Below are positions 27,701 to 33,650 of a stretch of 39,091 bases of DNA, piece after piece (positions within the stretch are counted from its first letter, which is position 1; each line of letters starts with the position of its first letter). The position numbers and the translations under genes were made by a program. The notes under the pieces were generated by a model that saw only the letters and a program-made list of their open reading frames with translations, was not told the DNA's origin and did no database searches. Source of the stretch: JBKEDH01 sp047975295 (lineage in GTDB: Bacteria; Bacteroidota; Bacteroidia; Flavobacteriales; Flavobacteriaceae); assembly GCA_047975295.1 (NCBI GenBank), contig JBKEDH010000101.1:1-39091 (forward strand). Reading direction: 5' to 3'.

Positions 27701-28059
27701 CACGACACTTGTCCATCGGGGATAATGGGGTTGTGAAATTGCGTAATCTGTATGTTTTTGGGGTTGTCGGGGTATTCGTAATGTTTTCTGTCCCAAGAAA
27801 TAATAGGATTGTCAAAGCTTGATTTTACGGCTTTTCCAAAGTAAATGGCTTTGGTTATGGCTTCTTTGTTAATGGCGGGCAAAACACCCATTTGCCCCGT
27901 ACATACCGAACAGATATTTTGGTTGGGTGTTTCAATTTCTTGGTTGGGACACGAGCAGAATAGTTTGGTTTTGGTGTTTAGCCGTACGTGGGTTTCCAGT
28001 CCGATAACCAATTCTAAATCGTGTTTTTTTAAAAGGTCTTCTATGTGTTCTAATTTCAT
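24709..28059 (-). CDS. gatB/aspS: fused GatB amidotransferase subunit and aspartate--tRNA ligase
   Basis: 1116 residues joining two enzymes in one frame. Residues about 1-475 are GatB, the tRNA-binding and amidation subunit: VIGLETHVRLNTKTKLFC, the Cys pairs CSC and CSVC, WDRKHYEYPDNPKNIQITQ and the helical tail ending NQGKAGILVGKV. Residues about 474-506 are a Gln/Asn/Thr-rich linker. From about 525 follows bacterial-type AspRS: OB domain (LAGWVASVRDHGELIFIDLRD, as two blocks), class II motif 2 FRDEDSRGDRQPEF near 742, an inserted GAD domain, and motif 3 GVDRLMMIL near 1064. His553 is the residue found in non-discriminating AspRSs (Leu in E. coli), so it should make Asp-tRNA(Asn) that GatCAB then amidates. 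Such fusions are annotated in other Flavobacteriia. Confidence 0.95.
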   Translation of the reverse strand: MKLEHIEDLLKKHDLELVIGLETHVRLNTKTKLFCSCPNQEIETPNQNICSVCTGQMGVLPAINKEAITKAIYFGKAVKSSFDNPIISWDRKHYEYPDNPKNIQITQFHNPIIPDGQVSCFRNDGSQFTVNLSQVHIEEDAAKLMHEKTASLVDFNKAGVPLIEIVTTPCIRHIEDASTYAQYIQRIVQNLKISEANLEKGEFKSDVSVSLRKKHTYELNPRTEIKNLNSFKFMVEALKEEVEKQLDYYLENKAFRPDQTTVLWDADLKQTKTMRKKEYEADYRFISEPDLPFVNIKDVVDTIDVDISALPFAVESILIKGGVLPQDAKFFTADALRSGTFVTINKAINDPLFVAKTLTNNMKPEDYSKIENISDVVEIFSLFKAEKVTSVLAQNAIVSLLNDACFDYKSYFDTHSISEEKISKAIDKVILENETIANDIKSGNQGKAGILVGKVIVIIGKGASGKVIREGILSKLESENGKVKSGALPNQPTNNRQPTTGNEQLTTKQEELLPEIPIIIKEEYRTHLASDISEKNISENITLAGWVASVRDHGELIFIDLRDSSTEIFQVRLSRESFANLDELVKLKPESVITVTGHIVRRDEDDYNPSLRTGKIELEATDLDILNLSRTLPFEIKRATKTNENTRFQYKFLDHRNNDVHRVMVNRHRVIKLLRDILDEQDFLEIETPILSAGTDEGAREFIVPSRKQSGYFYTLPQAPQQFKQMLMVSGYEKYFQIARCFRDEDSRGDRQPEFTQLDLEMAYASMQQIIDLNTNMFNEVVTKIYGNKWILHPFVTLTYQEAMDKYGCDRPDLRFGLELQDITDIVKDTTFQVFSKPIEAGGIVKCIKVSAEEQGNKRLSKGQIEKLTTIAQQLGLGGLAYIIVNENDLQSPIIKFLGETIAENIIKTTNAKVGDIVFFSASDYATANKALDAVRQELGKMLRLINPKELRPAWVVDFPMFEKTDEGHWTFTHNPFSMPAVYDIEKHMNGKEEEIGSIIAQQYDLILNGYEIGGGSVRAHKPEILEATYRNMGYNKADMLKSVGTMYKAFHYGAPPHGGIAWGVDRLMMILEKKASIREVMAFPKTGTSDDLLFGAPSALSDKKVEEMNVKIVRR
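26541..26640 (-). repeat. low-complexity repeats encoding the GatB-AspRS linker
   Basis: Plus-strand TTTTCACTTTCC occurs twice 14 bp apart (26607-26618, 26621-26632), next to GGTTGGTTGGTTGGG (26581-26595) and several GTTGTT/GTTATT runs. It codes for the linker at about residues 474-506 and looks like intergenic-type simple sequence rather than conserved coding DNA. Confidence 0.6.
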
Positions 28060-28148
28060 CTGTTCTTTAATATGGTTTTAGAGGCCCTATGCGATATACA
28101 TTTTACGGGATTCTGTGAAAATGGAAGATTTTGCTAATGTATGGTTCA

Positions 28149-29549
28149 TTATAGCGTATCTTTTAAAAAGTTGGCAAACTTTAAAACAAGAGCATCGTTT
28201 TGTTTGGCAGCGGTTATTTGCAGACCGGTTTCGGTGCCTTGCGGAACGGTTAGGGTAGGGAGCTGCCCCAAGCTGAACCCTACTGTATAGGCATCACTTA
28301 AATACATGGCATGCGGATTTTTTAAACTATTGCCAATTTTTGGCGGTGTGCTTGGTGTTACGGGTGAAAGTATGATATCGACTTCGGAAAAATCCTTTTG
28401 GAAATTTTCGGAAACGGTATCCCGCAAGGCTAATCCTTTTAAATAGATGTCGTCTGAAAATCCTTGCGATAACACCTGATTGCCACCAACAATACGGCGT
28501 TTGGTTTCTTCGGAAAAATTCTCGGAACGTGTAATAGCGTACGATTCCTTTAGGTTTTTATCTTCAATCCGGTTACCGTAATTGCTACCGTCCAAACGGG
28601 ATAGGTTAGAGGCCGTTTCGGCCATGGCCAAAGTATAATAGGTAGAAACCAAAATATCGGCATTAAAGAAATCGAGGGCTTTTACCTGAATGCCCTTGGC
28701 TTTAATTTTTTCGATTGTAGAAAGGAAATCGGCTTTTATCTGCGCATCAATGGCATCACTTTCAATAAAATTCTTAAAATAACCGACTGTTTTTATGGGG
28801 TCTGCATGTTGTATGCTTTCTTCCGAGATTGCTTCCGAAGCAAAAGTAGTCTGGTCTTTTGGGTCTTTTCCGCCCATAACGTTAAGCACAATGCGGATAT
28901 CTTCGACCGATTTGGCAATGGGACCAACACAGTCGGTCGATGAGGCATAGGCCATTAAACCGTAGCGCGAAATGCGTCCGTATGTGGGTTTTAGTCCGTA
29001 AACATGGTTGTAGCCTGCCGGCTGGCGAATGGAGCCGCCCGTATCGCCACCAATAGAAAATACCGTATAATCTTTGGCTACGTTTACCGCCGAACCACCA
29101 CTTGAGCCACCGCCCACCAAATCGGGGTTTATAGCGTTTTTAACCGCTCCAAAAATGGTGTTTTCGCTCGATGAACCATGCCCGAAACTATCGCAATTTT
29201 CTTTAACAATGGGAATGGCGCCGGCATCCAACAGTTTTTGGATGGCCGTAGCCGTATAGGCCGATTTGTAATCTTTAAGCAAGTTAGAGCTGGCCGTAGT
29301 TACCGTACCTTGCAGCATGTAAACGTCTTTAATGCCAAAAGGAATACCTTCCAGCAAACCAATGGTTTCACCACGTGTAATTTTTTTATCTACTTTTTCG
29401 GCAAGTTGTAATGCTGTTTCTTCCAACAAACTGTTAACGGTATTGTTGGTATTGGCTTTAAGGAGATTTAATTTTTCCCGAACCAAATCGGTACAAGTTA
29501 TGCGTTTATCTATTAATTGTTGGTGTATGTGTTTTATTTGAGATGCCAT
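28149..29549 (-). CDS. gatA: Asp-tRNA(Asn)/Glu-tRNA(Gln) amidotransferase subunit GatA
   Basis: Glutaminase subunit that releases ammonia from glutamine for tRNA amidation. 466 residues of the amidase-signature family, with the complete Ser-cisSer-Lys triad: Lys in IPFGIKDVYML (near 75), VGGGSSGGSAVNVA, and the nucleophile Ser in GGDTGGSIRQPAGYN. Length is normal for GatA. It starts 2 bp after gatC; gatB/aspS follows after 89 bp. The three genes provide a full GatCAB enzyme. Confidence 0.96.
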   Translation of the reverse strand: MASQIKHIHQQLIDKRITCTDLVREKLNLLKANTNNTVNSLLEETALQLAEKVDKKITRGETIGLLEGIPFGIKDVYMLQGTVTTASSNLLKDYKSAYTATAIQKLLDAGAIPIVKENCDSFGHGSSSENTIFGAVKNAINPDLVGGGSSGGSAVNVAKDYTVFSIGGDTGGSIRQPAGYNHVYGLKPTYGRISRYGLMAYASSTDCVGPIAKSVEDIRIVLNVMGGKDPKDQTTFASEAISEESIQHADPIKTVGYFKNFIESDAIDAQIKADFLSTIEKIKAKGIQVKALDFFNADILVSTYYTLAMAETASNLSRLDGSNYGNRIEDKNLKESYAITRSENFSEETKRRIVGGNQVLSQGFSDDIYLKGLALRDTVSENFQKDFSEVDIILSPVTPSTPPKIGNSLKNPHAMYLSDAYTVGFSLGQLPTLTVPQGTETGLQITAAKQNDALVLKFANFLKDTL

Positions 29550-29551
29550 AA

Positions 29552-29821
29552 CTATTCTTCTATAACTTTAGAAACCACTAAAAAACCGTTTTTTTCCTTG
29601 GGAAAGTTTTCTTTGATAATTTGCTTTTCCAGAGCAGAGCTTTCCTGTACTACATCATCACGCAAGTCGTTTACGGATACGTAATTGCTACCATTTTGAT
29701 TAAAAGTGTTGTTATTTGAATGTTGTGCGGTTTTAATCACATCAAATAATTTGTTTACGGCCTCACTGGGCTGTGCACCTTTAATACTCGATAAAATATC
29801 GACGGTCATTATTTTGCTCAT
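29552..29821 (-). CDS. gatC: amidotransferase subunit GatC (divergent N-terminus)
   Basis: 89 residues. The C-terminal half VNDLRDDVVQESS ... FPKEKNGFLVVSKVIEE matches the GatC belt that wraps around GatA and GatB. The N-terminal half does not show the usual helix with LAxLAxLEL; instead it reads VDILSSIKGAQPSEAVNKLF and an Asn/Ser-rich stretch (NNNTFNQNGSN). So the anchoring helices are replaced or strongly diverged. Start is Met1 or Met5. First structural gene of the operon, behind the attenuator and a REP-like palindrome. Confidence 0.8.
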   Translation of the reverse strand: MSKIMTVDILSSIKGAQPSEAVNKLFDVIKTAQHSNNNTFNQNGSNYVSVNDLRDDVVQESSALEKQIIKENFPKEKNGFLVVSKVIEE

Positions 29822-29850
29822 GCTTTGTGTTTTTTTGTTTTTTATTTATT

Positions 29851-29921
29851 ATGTCATTCTGAAAGAAATCGAAGAATCTAAATTATTATTGAGATTTTTC
29901 ACTATCGTTCAAAAAGACGTA
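29851..29921. repeat. REP-like imperfect palindrome between attenuator and gatC
   Basis: Left arm GTCATTCTGAAAGAAATCG-AAGAATCT and right arm GAGATTTTTCAC-TATCGTTCAAAAAGACG are imperfect reverse complements around an ATTATTATT centre. Sequences of the form GTCATTCTGAA...AGAATCT are common dispersed palindromes in Bacteroidota as I recall them. Only one copy is seen in this window. It lies in the gat leader after the attenuator and would form a long hairpin in the transcript. Confidence 0.55.
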
Positions 29922-29931
29922 ACTTATCAAT

Positions 29932-29962
29932 AAAAAAGCCTTCCCGTCCGGAAGGCTTTATG
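29932..29962 (-). terminator. attenuator terminator of the gat operon
   Basis: Perfect 10-bp stem AAAGCCTTCC/GGAAGGCTTT with a five-base loop, ending in TTTTTTATT on the minus strand. It lies between the Asn-rich leader frame and gatC, so it would stop transcription before gatC. The CCTTCC of its 5' arm is complementary to a GGAAGG just after the leader stop codon. Confidence 0.85.
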
Positions 29963-29982
29963 ATACTATTTATTAAACAACA

Positions 29983-29990
29983 ACCTTCCT
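29983..29990 (-). promoter_or_regulatory. antiterminator segment of the gat attenuator
   Basis: Minus-strand AGGAAGG lies a few bases after the leader stop and can pair with CCTTCC in the 5' arm of the terminator, excluding the terminator hairpin. Directly after it comes GTTGTTGTTT, which is complementary to the AACAACAA formed by the leader's Asn codons. This gives the mutually exclusive pairings of a classical attenuator. A ribosome at the leader stop would cover GGAAGG; one stalled at the Asn run would leave it free. Confidence 0.7.
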
Positions 29991-29993
29991 GTC

Positions 29994-30041
29994 CTAAATA
30001 TTAGGATTATTGAAATTATTATTGTTGTTATTATTTGTCAT
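29994..30041 (-). CDS. asparagine-rich leader peptide of the gat operon
   Basis: 15 codons from ATG (30041-30039) to TAG (29996-29994): MTNNNNNNNFNNPNI, with ten Asn codons including seven in a row. Asn is the amino acid loaded on tRNA(Asn) by the downstream AspRS-GatCAB pair. The frame starts about 16 bases after a TATATTTG promoter box, has an A-rich sequence before the ATG and is followed by antiterminator and terminator elements. The final codons and the stop also sit in a small hairpin, TCCTAA/TTAGGA (29992-30006). The product is probably not functional as a protein; its translation is the sensor. It is too short for ordinary gene finders. Confidence 0.8.
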   Translation of the reverse strand: MTNNNNNNNFNNPNI

Positions 30042-30057
30042 CGTTTTTCTTTGTGTT

Positions 30058-30065
30058 CAAATATA
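30058..30065 (-). promoter_or_regulatory. -7 promoter box of the gat operon
   Basis: Minus-strand TATATTTG matches TAnnTTTG and puts transcription start about 10 bases before the leader ATG. A 6-bp inverted repeat GCACTA/TAGTGC (30085-30090, 30103-30108) lies near the expected -33 region and could be an operator or a weak terminator for the upstream gene. Confidence 0.6.
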
Positions 30066-30200
30066 TATAGAATAAATGTATTAAGCACTATTTTTATAAC
30101 ATTAGTGCGTTATATTATTGAATTGATAAAAAAAATGGGGTTGGATTGATGGTTTTTTAATTGTAGGGAGTAAAGTTTAAAATGAGTTTATATTATTATG

Positions 30201-31412
30201 TTATTTCTTTTCGAGCAAGGCTATGTAAAAGCCATCGTATCCCGATGTATGGGCTAAAACTTTTTTATCTTTTACCAATGCAAAATCTTTGCCGTTTTCG
30301 GAAGTTAAAAAGGTTTCGATCTGTTTTTTATTTTCAGAAGGAAGTACGGAACAGGTAGCATAGACTAATTTTCCGTTTGGTTTTACCATTTTAGCATATT
30401 GTTGTAAGATATTTTGTTGGGTTGTTTTTATCGTTTCGATAAAATCGGGATCTAATTTCCATTTGGCATCAGGGTTTCGGCGCAGAACGCCCAATCCGGA
30501 ACAAGGAGCATCGATTAAAACCCTGTCGGCCTTATCATGCAGTTTTTTTATGGTTTTTGTGCCTTCAATAAGTCGGGTTTCTATATTATGTGCACCATTA
30601 CGTTTGGCACGGCGTTTAAGTTCGTTAAGTTTGTTGGCATAAATATCCATAGCAATAATTTGCCCTTTGTTTTCCATGAGAGAGGCTAAATGTAGGGTTT
30701 TGCCTCCGGCACCGGCACAGGTATCTATAACACGCATTCCTGGTTTGGCGTCGAGAAACTGGGCTACCAATTGCGATGAGGCGTCCTGTACTTCAAACAA
30801 ACCGTTTTTAAAAGCTTCGGTAGTAAACACATTGGTGCGTTCCTTTAGCTTCAAGGCATAGGGATAGTCTTTTAAAAATTCGGTTTCAATATTCAAATCG
30901 AATAATTCGGCTTGTAACTTTTCTTTAGTGGTCTTTAAGGTGTTTGTTCTTAAAATAACATCGGCTTGTTGGTTAAGGGCACTTATTTCTTTGGTCCAAA
31001 TATTTTTGCCCAATTCTTTTTCACCCAAAGTATCCATCCAATCGGGTATGGATTCTCTGTATTTTCTAATTTTTGAAAGTTCGTCGAAACGGCCTTTTAT
31101 TTTTCGGGTCGGTGTATTTTCAAAATACTTCCAATCGGGTAATTTAATACCTTTTAAAGTAGCCCAAACCGCAAATAGACGCCAAAGATTATCACGATCA
31201 AACGGTGCTTTAACTTCGGCAATTTCGGCATATAGACGTTTCCAACGTACAATATCGTAGGTGGTTTCGGCAACAAAAGCACGGTCACGGCTGCCCCAGC
31301 GTTTATTGCGTTTTAAAAGGTGTTGAATAACCTTATCTGCATATTGGTTCTCGTTAAAAATCTGGGTTAGGCCGTCGATAACCGCAAAACATAAATTTCT
31401 ATGTAGTCGCAT
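30201..31412 (-). CDS. RsmB/NOP family rRNA cytosine-C5 methyltransferase
   Basis: SAM-dependent m5C methyltransferase, 403 residues. N-terminal helical NusB-like/RNA-binding part (about 1-150), then the Rossmann domain: VIDTCAGAGGKTLHLA (SAM site), IIAMDIYANKL, the motif IV Cys in DAPCSGLGVLRRNPDAKW near 299 and the nucleophile Cys in VYATCSVLPSEN near 351. The 16S rRNA C967 target of E. coli RsmB is the closest guess; the exact site is not readable. A TACCTTTG box (31432-31439, minus strand) lies 20 bp upstream. Confidence 0.88.
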   Translation of the reverse strand: MRLHRNLCFAVIDGLTQIFNENQYADKVIQHLLKRNKRWGSRDRAFVAETTYDIVRWKRLYAEIAEVKAPFDRDNLWRLFAVWATLKGIKLPDWKYFENTPTRKIKGRFDELSKIRKYRESIPDWMDTLGEKELGKNIWTKEISALNQQADVILRTNTLKTTKEKLQAELFDLNIETEFLKDYPYALKLKERTNVFTTEAFKNGLFEVQDASSQLVAQFLDAKPGMRVIDTCAGAGGKTLHLASLMENKGQIIAMDIYANKLNELKRRAKRNGAHNIETRLIEGTKTIKKLHDKADRVLIDAPCSGLGVLRRNPDAKWKLDPDFIETIKTTQQNILQQYAKMVKPNGKLVYATCSVLPSENKKQIETFLTSENGKDFALVKDKKVLAHTSGYDGFYIALLEKK

Positions 31413-31515
31413 ATTAAAAAAAATGAGGTTGCAAAGGTACGTTTTATAAGTGGATTTGTTTCTTTTTAGCTATTTTTCGTTTTCAATTTTCTACTTTTAT
31501 GGAAAATATCGGCTA

Positions 31516-32562
31516 ATGAGGAAACAATATTTTATAATTTTATTAAGTGTTATCCTGTTTTCCTGTGGAAAAAATGATCGCATAACACAAGTGGCATTTA
31601 ATAAAATTGAAATGGAAACCATTTTACAGGATTCAATTTTAAGTATTCGGGCAATAGAAATTCTAAACGATAATAGCTTGGCTTTTGCGGCCAATAATGG
31701 AGCTTTCGGACTGTATAATCCGAAAACGAAAGTTTGGCAGCGATCTATACAGCAATACGATTCCTTAAAATTACATTTTAGAGCCGTAGCGCATACTGCA
31801 AGTGATTTTTTTATGCTTACCGTTGGTAATCCCGCTTTATTGTTTAAAACCGGAAATAAAGGGAAAATGGAATTAGTTTACAAAGAAGAAAAAGAAGGTG
31901 TGTTTTACGATGCCATGACTTTTTGGAACGATAAAGAAGGTATTGCAATTGGCGATAGTGTAGATGGTTGTTTGTCTATAATAGTAACCCGTAACGGAGG
32001 GCATTCATGGCGAAAACTACCTTGTGAAGATTTACCAAAAAGTAAATCGGGAGAGGGAGCTTTTGCTGCCAGTAATACCAATATAAAGACCATAGGTAAT
32101 AAGGTGTGGGTAGCTACAACGCAGGGTAATATTTATTATTCGGAAAATAAAGGAGTTACTTGGCAAATTATTGAAACGCCCATTGTTAAAGCCAAGGATA
32201 CTGAAGGGATTTATTCCATCGATTTTTACGACGAAAATAATGGTTTTGCTATTGGTGGCGATTATACCAATCCAGATGGCAATGAGGAGAATAAAATAAG
32301 AACCACCAATGGAGGAAAAACATGGCAATTGGTTGCACCAAACCAAAATCCAGGATATCGTAGTTGCATACAATATGTACCAAACGGTAATGGTAGGGCA
32401 TTGGTAGCCGTAGGTTTTAAAGGTGTCGATTTTAGTAACGATTCGGGACATTCGTGGAAGCATTTAAGTAACGATAGTTTTTATACTATACGTTTTTTAA
32501 ACGATAGTGTGGCCTATGCTGCGGGTGGGGGACAAATTTCCAAGTTGGTTTTTAAAAAATAA
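31516..32562 (+). CDS. BNR/sortilin-type propeller lipoprotein (YCF48-like)
   Basis: The frame is open from a GTG at 31450, but the ATG at 31516 gives a clean lipoprotein signal with lipobox LFSC near residue 16, so 348 residues are preferred. The mature part carries repeated BNR-type motifs of a beta-propeller: NGGHSWRKLP, NKGVTWQIIE, NGGKTWQLVAP and DSGHSWKHLS. Such proteins in Bacteroidota are often annotated oxidoreductase or photosystem II assembly-like, but no catalytic residues are visible. It is 5 bp upstream of the fructokinase gene and likely co-transcribed. Confidence 0.82.
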   Translation: MRKQYFIILLSVILFSCGKNDRITQVAFNKIEMETILQDSILSIRAIEILNDNSLAFAANNGAFGLYNPKTKVWQRSIQQYDSLKLHFRAVAHTASDFFMLTVGNPALLFKTGNKGKMELVYKEEKEGVFYDAMTFWNDKEGIAIGDSVDGCLSIIVTRNGGHSWRKLPCEDLPKSKSGEGAFAASNTNIKTIGNKVWVATTQGNIYYSENKGVTWQIIETPIVKAKDTEGIYSIDFYDENNGFAIGGDYTNPDGNEENKIRTTNGGKTWQLVAPNQNPGYRSCIQYVPNGNGRALVAVGFKGVDFSNDSGHSWKHLSNDSFYTIRFLNDSVAYAAGGGQISKLVFKK

Positions 32563-32567
32563 TAAAT

Positions 32568-33455
32568 ATGCCTAAAATAACATGTTTTGGAGAGGTGTTA
32601 TGGGATGTATTTCCAACCCATAGAAAAATAGGAGGTGCACCTTTAAATGTCGCTAACAGATTAAAAGCTTTGGATAATGAGGTAACTATGGTTACCGCCA
32701 TAGGTAAAGATAAAAAAGGCAGGGAAATTAAGCGGTACTTACAAGATTGTGGGATAGATGTTAATTGTGTACAGGCACATAACGAATATAAAACAGGAAA
32801 AGTAAAGGTTATGCTTAACGGGAAGGGCATGGCCTCTTACGATATAAAATATCCAAGAGCTTGGGATAAAATTACATTAACAGAAGTAAATAAGGCTGCT
32901 GTAAAAGAGTCCGATGCGTTTGTTTTTGGCAGTCTTGTAGCACGTGACGATATTTCTAAAGATACGTTGTACCAACTTGTGGAACTTGCTAAATACAAAA
33001 TATTCGATCTTAATTTAAGAATACCCTATTATACTAAAGATAGGTTATTGTATCTAATGGGAAAAGCAGATTTTATAAAGTTTAATGATGAAGAACTATA
33101 TAAAGTGGGTAAGATGATGGGCTCTAAATACAAGGCTTTAGAACAAAATTTGCAGTTTGTAGCAAAGCAGACCAATACCCGGCATGTTTGTGTAACCAAG
33201 GGTGAACATGGTGCGGTTTTGTTATATAATGGAAACCTGTATTACAACAGTGGTTATTTAATACATGTTGTAGATACTGTTGGTGCGGGCGATTCGTTTT
33301 TAGGCGTACTTATTAGTGAGCTGTTAAAAGGGGTGGCTCCGCAAAAAGCCATTGATTTTGCATGTGCCGTTGGGGCATTGGTTGCACAGAACGAAGGCGC
33401 TAACCCTAAGCTATCTCTCGACGAAATAAATACTTTTATAAATCCGGATTTGTAG
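32568..33455 (+). CDS. PfkB family carbohydrate kinase, probable fructokinase
   Basis: 295 residues of the ribokinase family. N-terminal GEVLWDVFPTHRKIGGAPLNVA with the substrate-binding GG, and near the C-terminus the anion hole and catalytic Asp in DTVGAGDSFLGVL (Asp near 241). The VLWDVFP and GGAPLN pattern fits fructokinases that phosphorylate fructose to fructose-6-phosphate. The neighbouring hybrid-sensor relic may point to a former sugar-utilisation locus. Ends before a weak terminator at 33477-33508. Confidence 0.87.
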   Translation: MPKITCFGEVLWDVFPTHRKIGGAPLNVANRLKALDNEVTMVTAIGKDKKGREIKRYLQDCGIDVNCVQAHNEYKTGKVKVMLNGKGMASYDIKYPRAWDKITLTEVNKAAVKESDAFVFGSLVARDDISKDTLYQLVELAKYKIFDLNLRIPYYTKDRLLYLMGKADFIKFNDEELYKVGKMMGSKYKALEQNLQFVAKQTNTRHVCVTKGEHGAVLLYNGNLYYNSGYLIHVVDTVGAGDSFLGVLISELLKGVAPQKAIDFACAVGALVAQNEGANPKLSLDEINTFINPDL

Positions 33456-33476
33456 TTGTTAAGTTGGTGATTTTTT

Positions 33477-33508
33477 ATGGGATTATTTAGATGGTTTCCC
33501 ATTTTTTA
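33477..33508 (+). terminator. weak intrinsic terminator after the fructokinase gene
   Basis: Six-base stem ATGGGA/TCCCAT with a 14-base loop followed by six T residues; lies in the 195-bp gap to the convergent sensor gene. Confidence 0.4.
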
Positions 33509-33650
33509 GATTTAAATAACATCTCATAGTACACAAAAAATCACGTATTATCTTTAATGTGTTGATTAAAACATTAAACTATAAAGCTTTAGCGGTTTTT
33601 GAAAATGTTTAGAATGTTGATATTCAAAATCAATAAATTGACAAAAAGAA

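Noticed and set aside
31450..31515. GTG start for the BNR lipoprotein
   Set aside because: It would bury the lipoprotein signal; the ATG at 31516 gives a clean signal and lipobox.
33580..33600. Terminator for the truncated sensor gene
   Set aside because: Only a short TAAAGCTTTA palindrome without a U-tract on the minus strand is seen.
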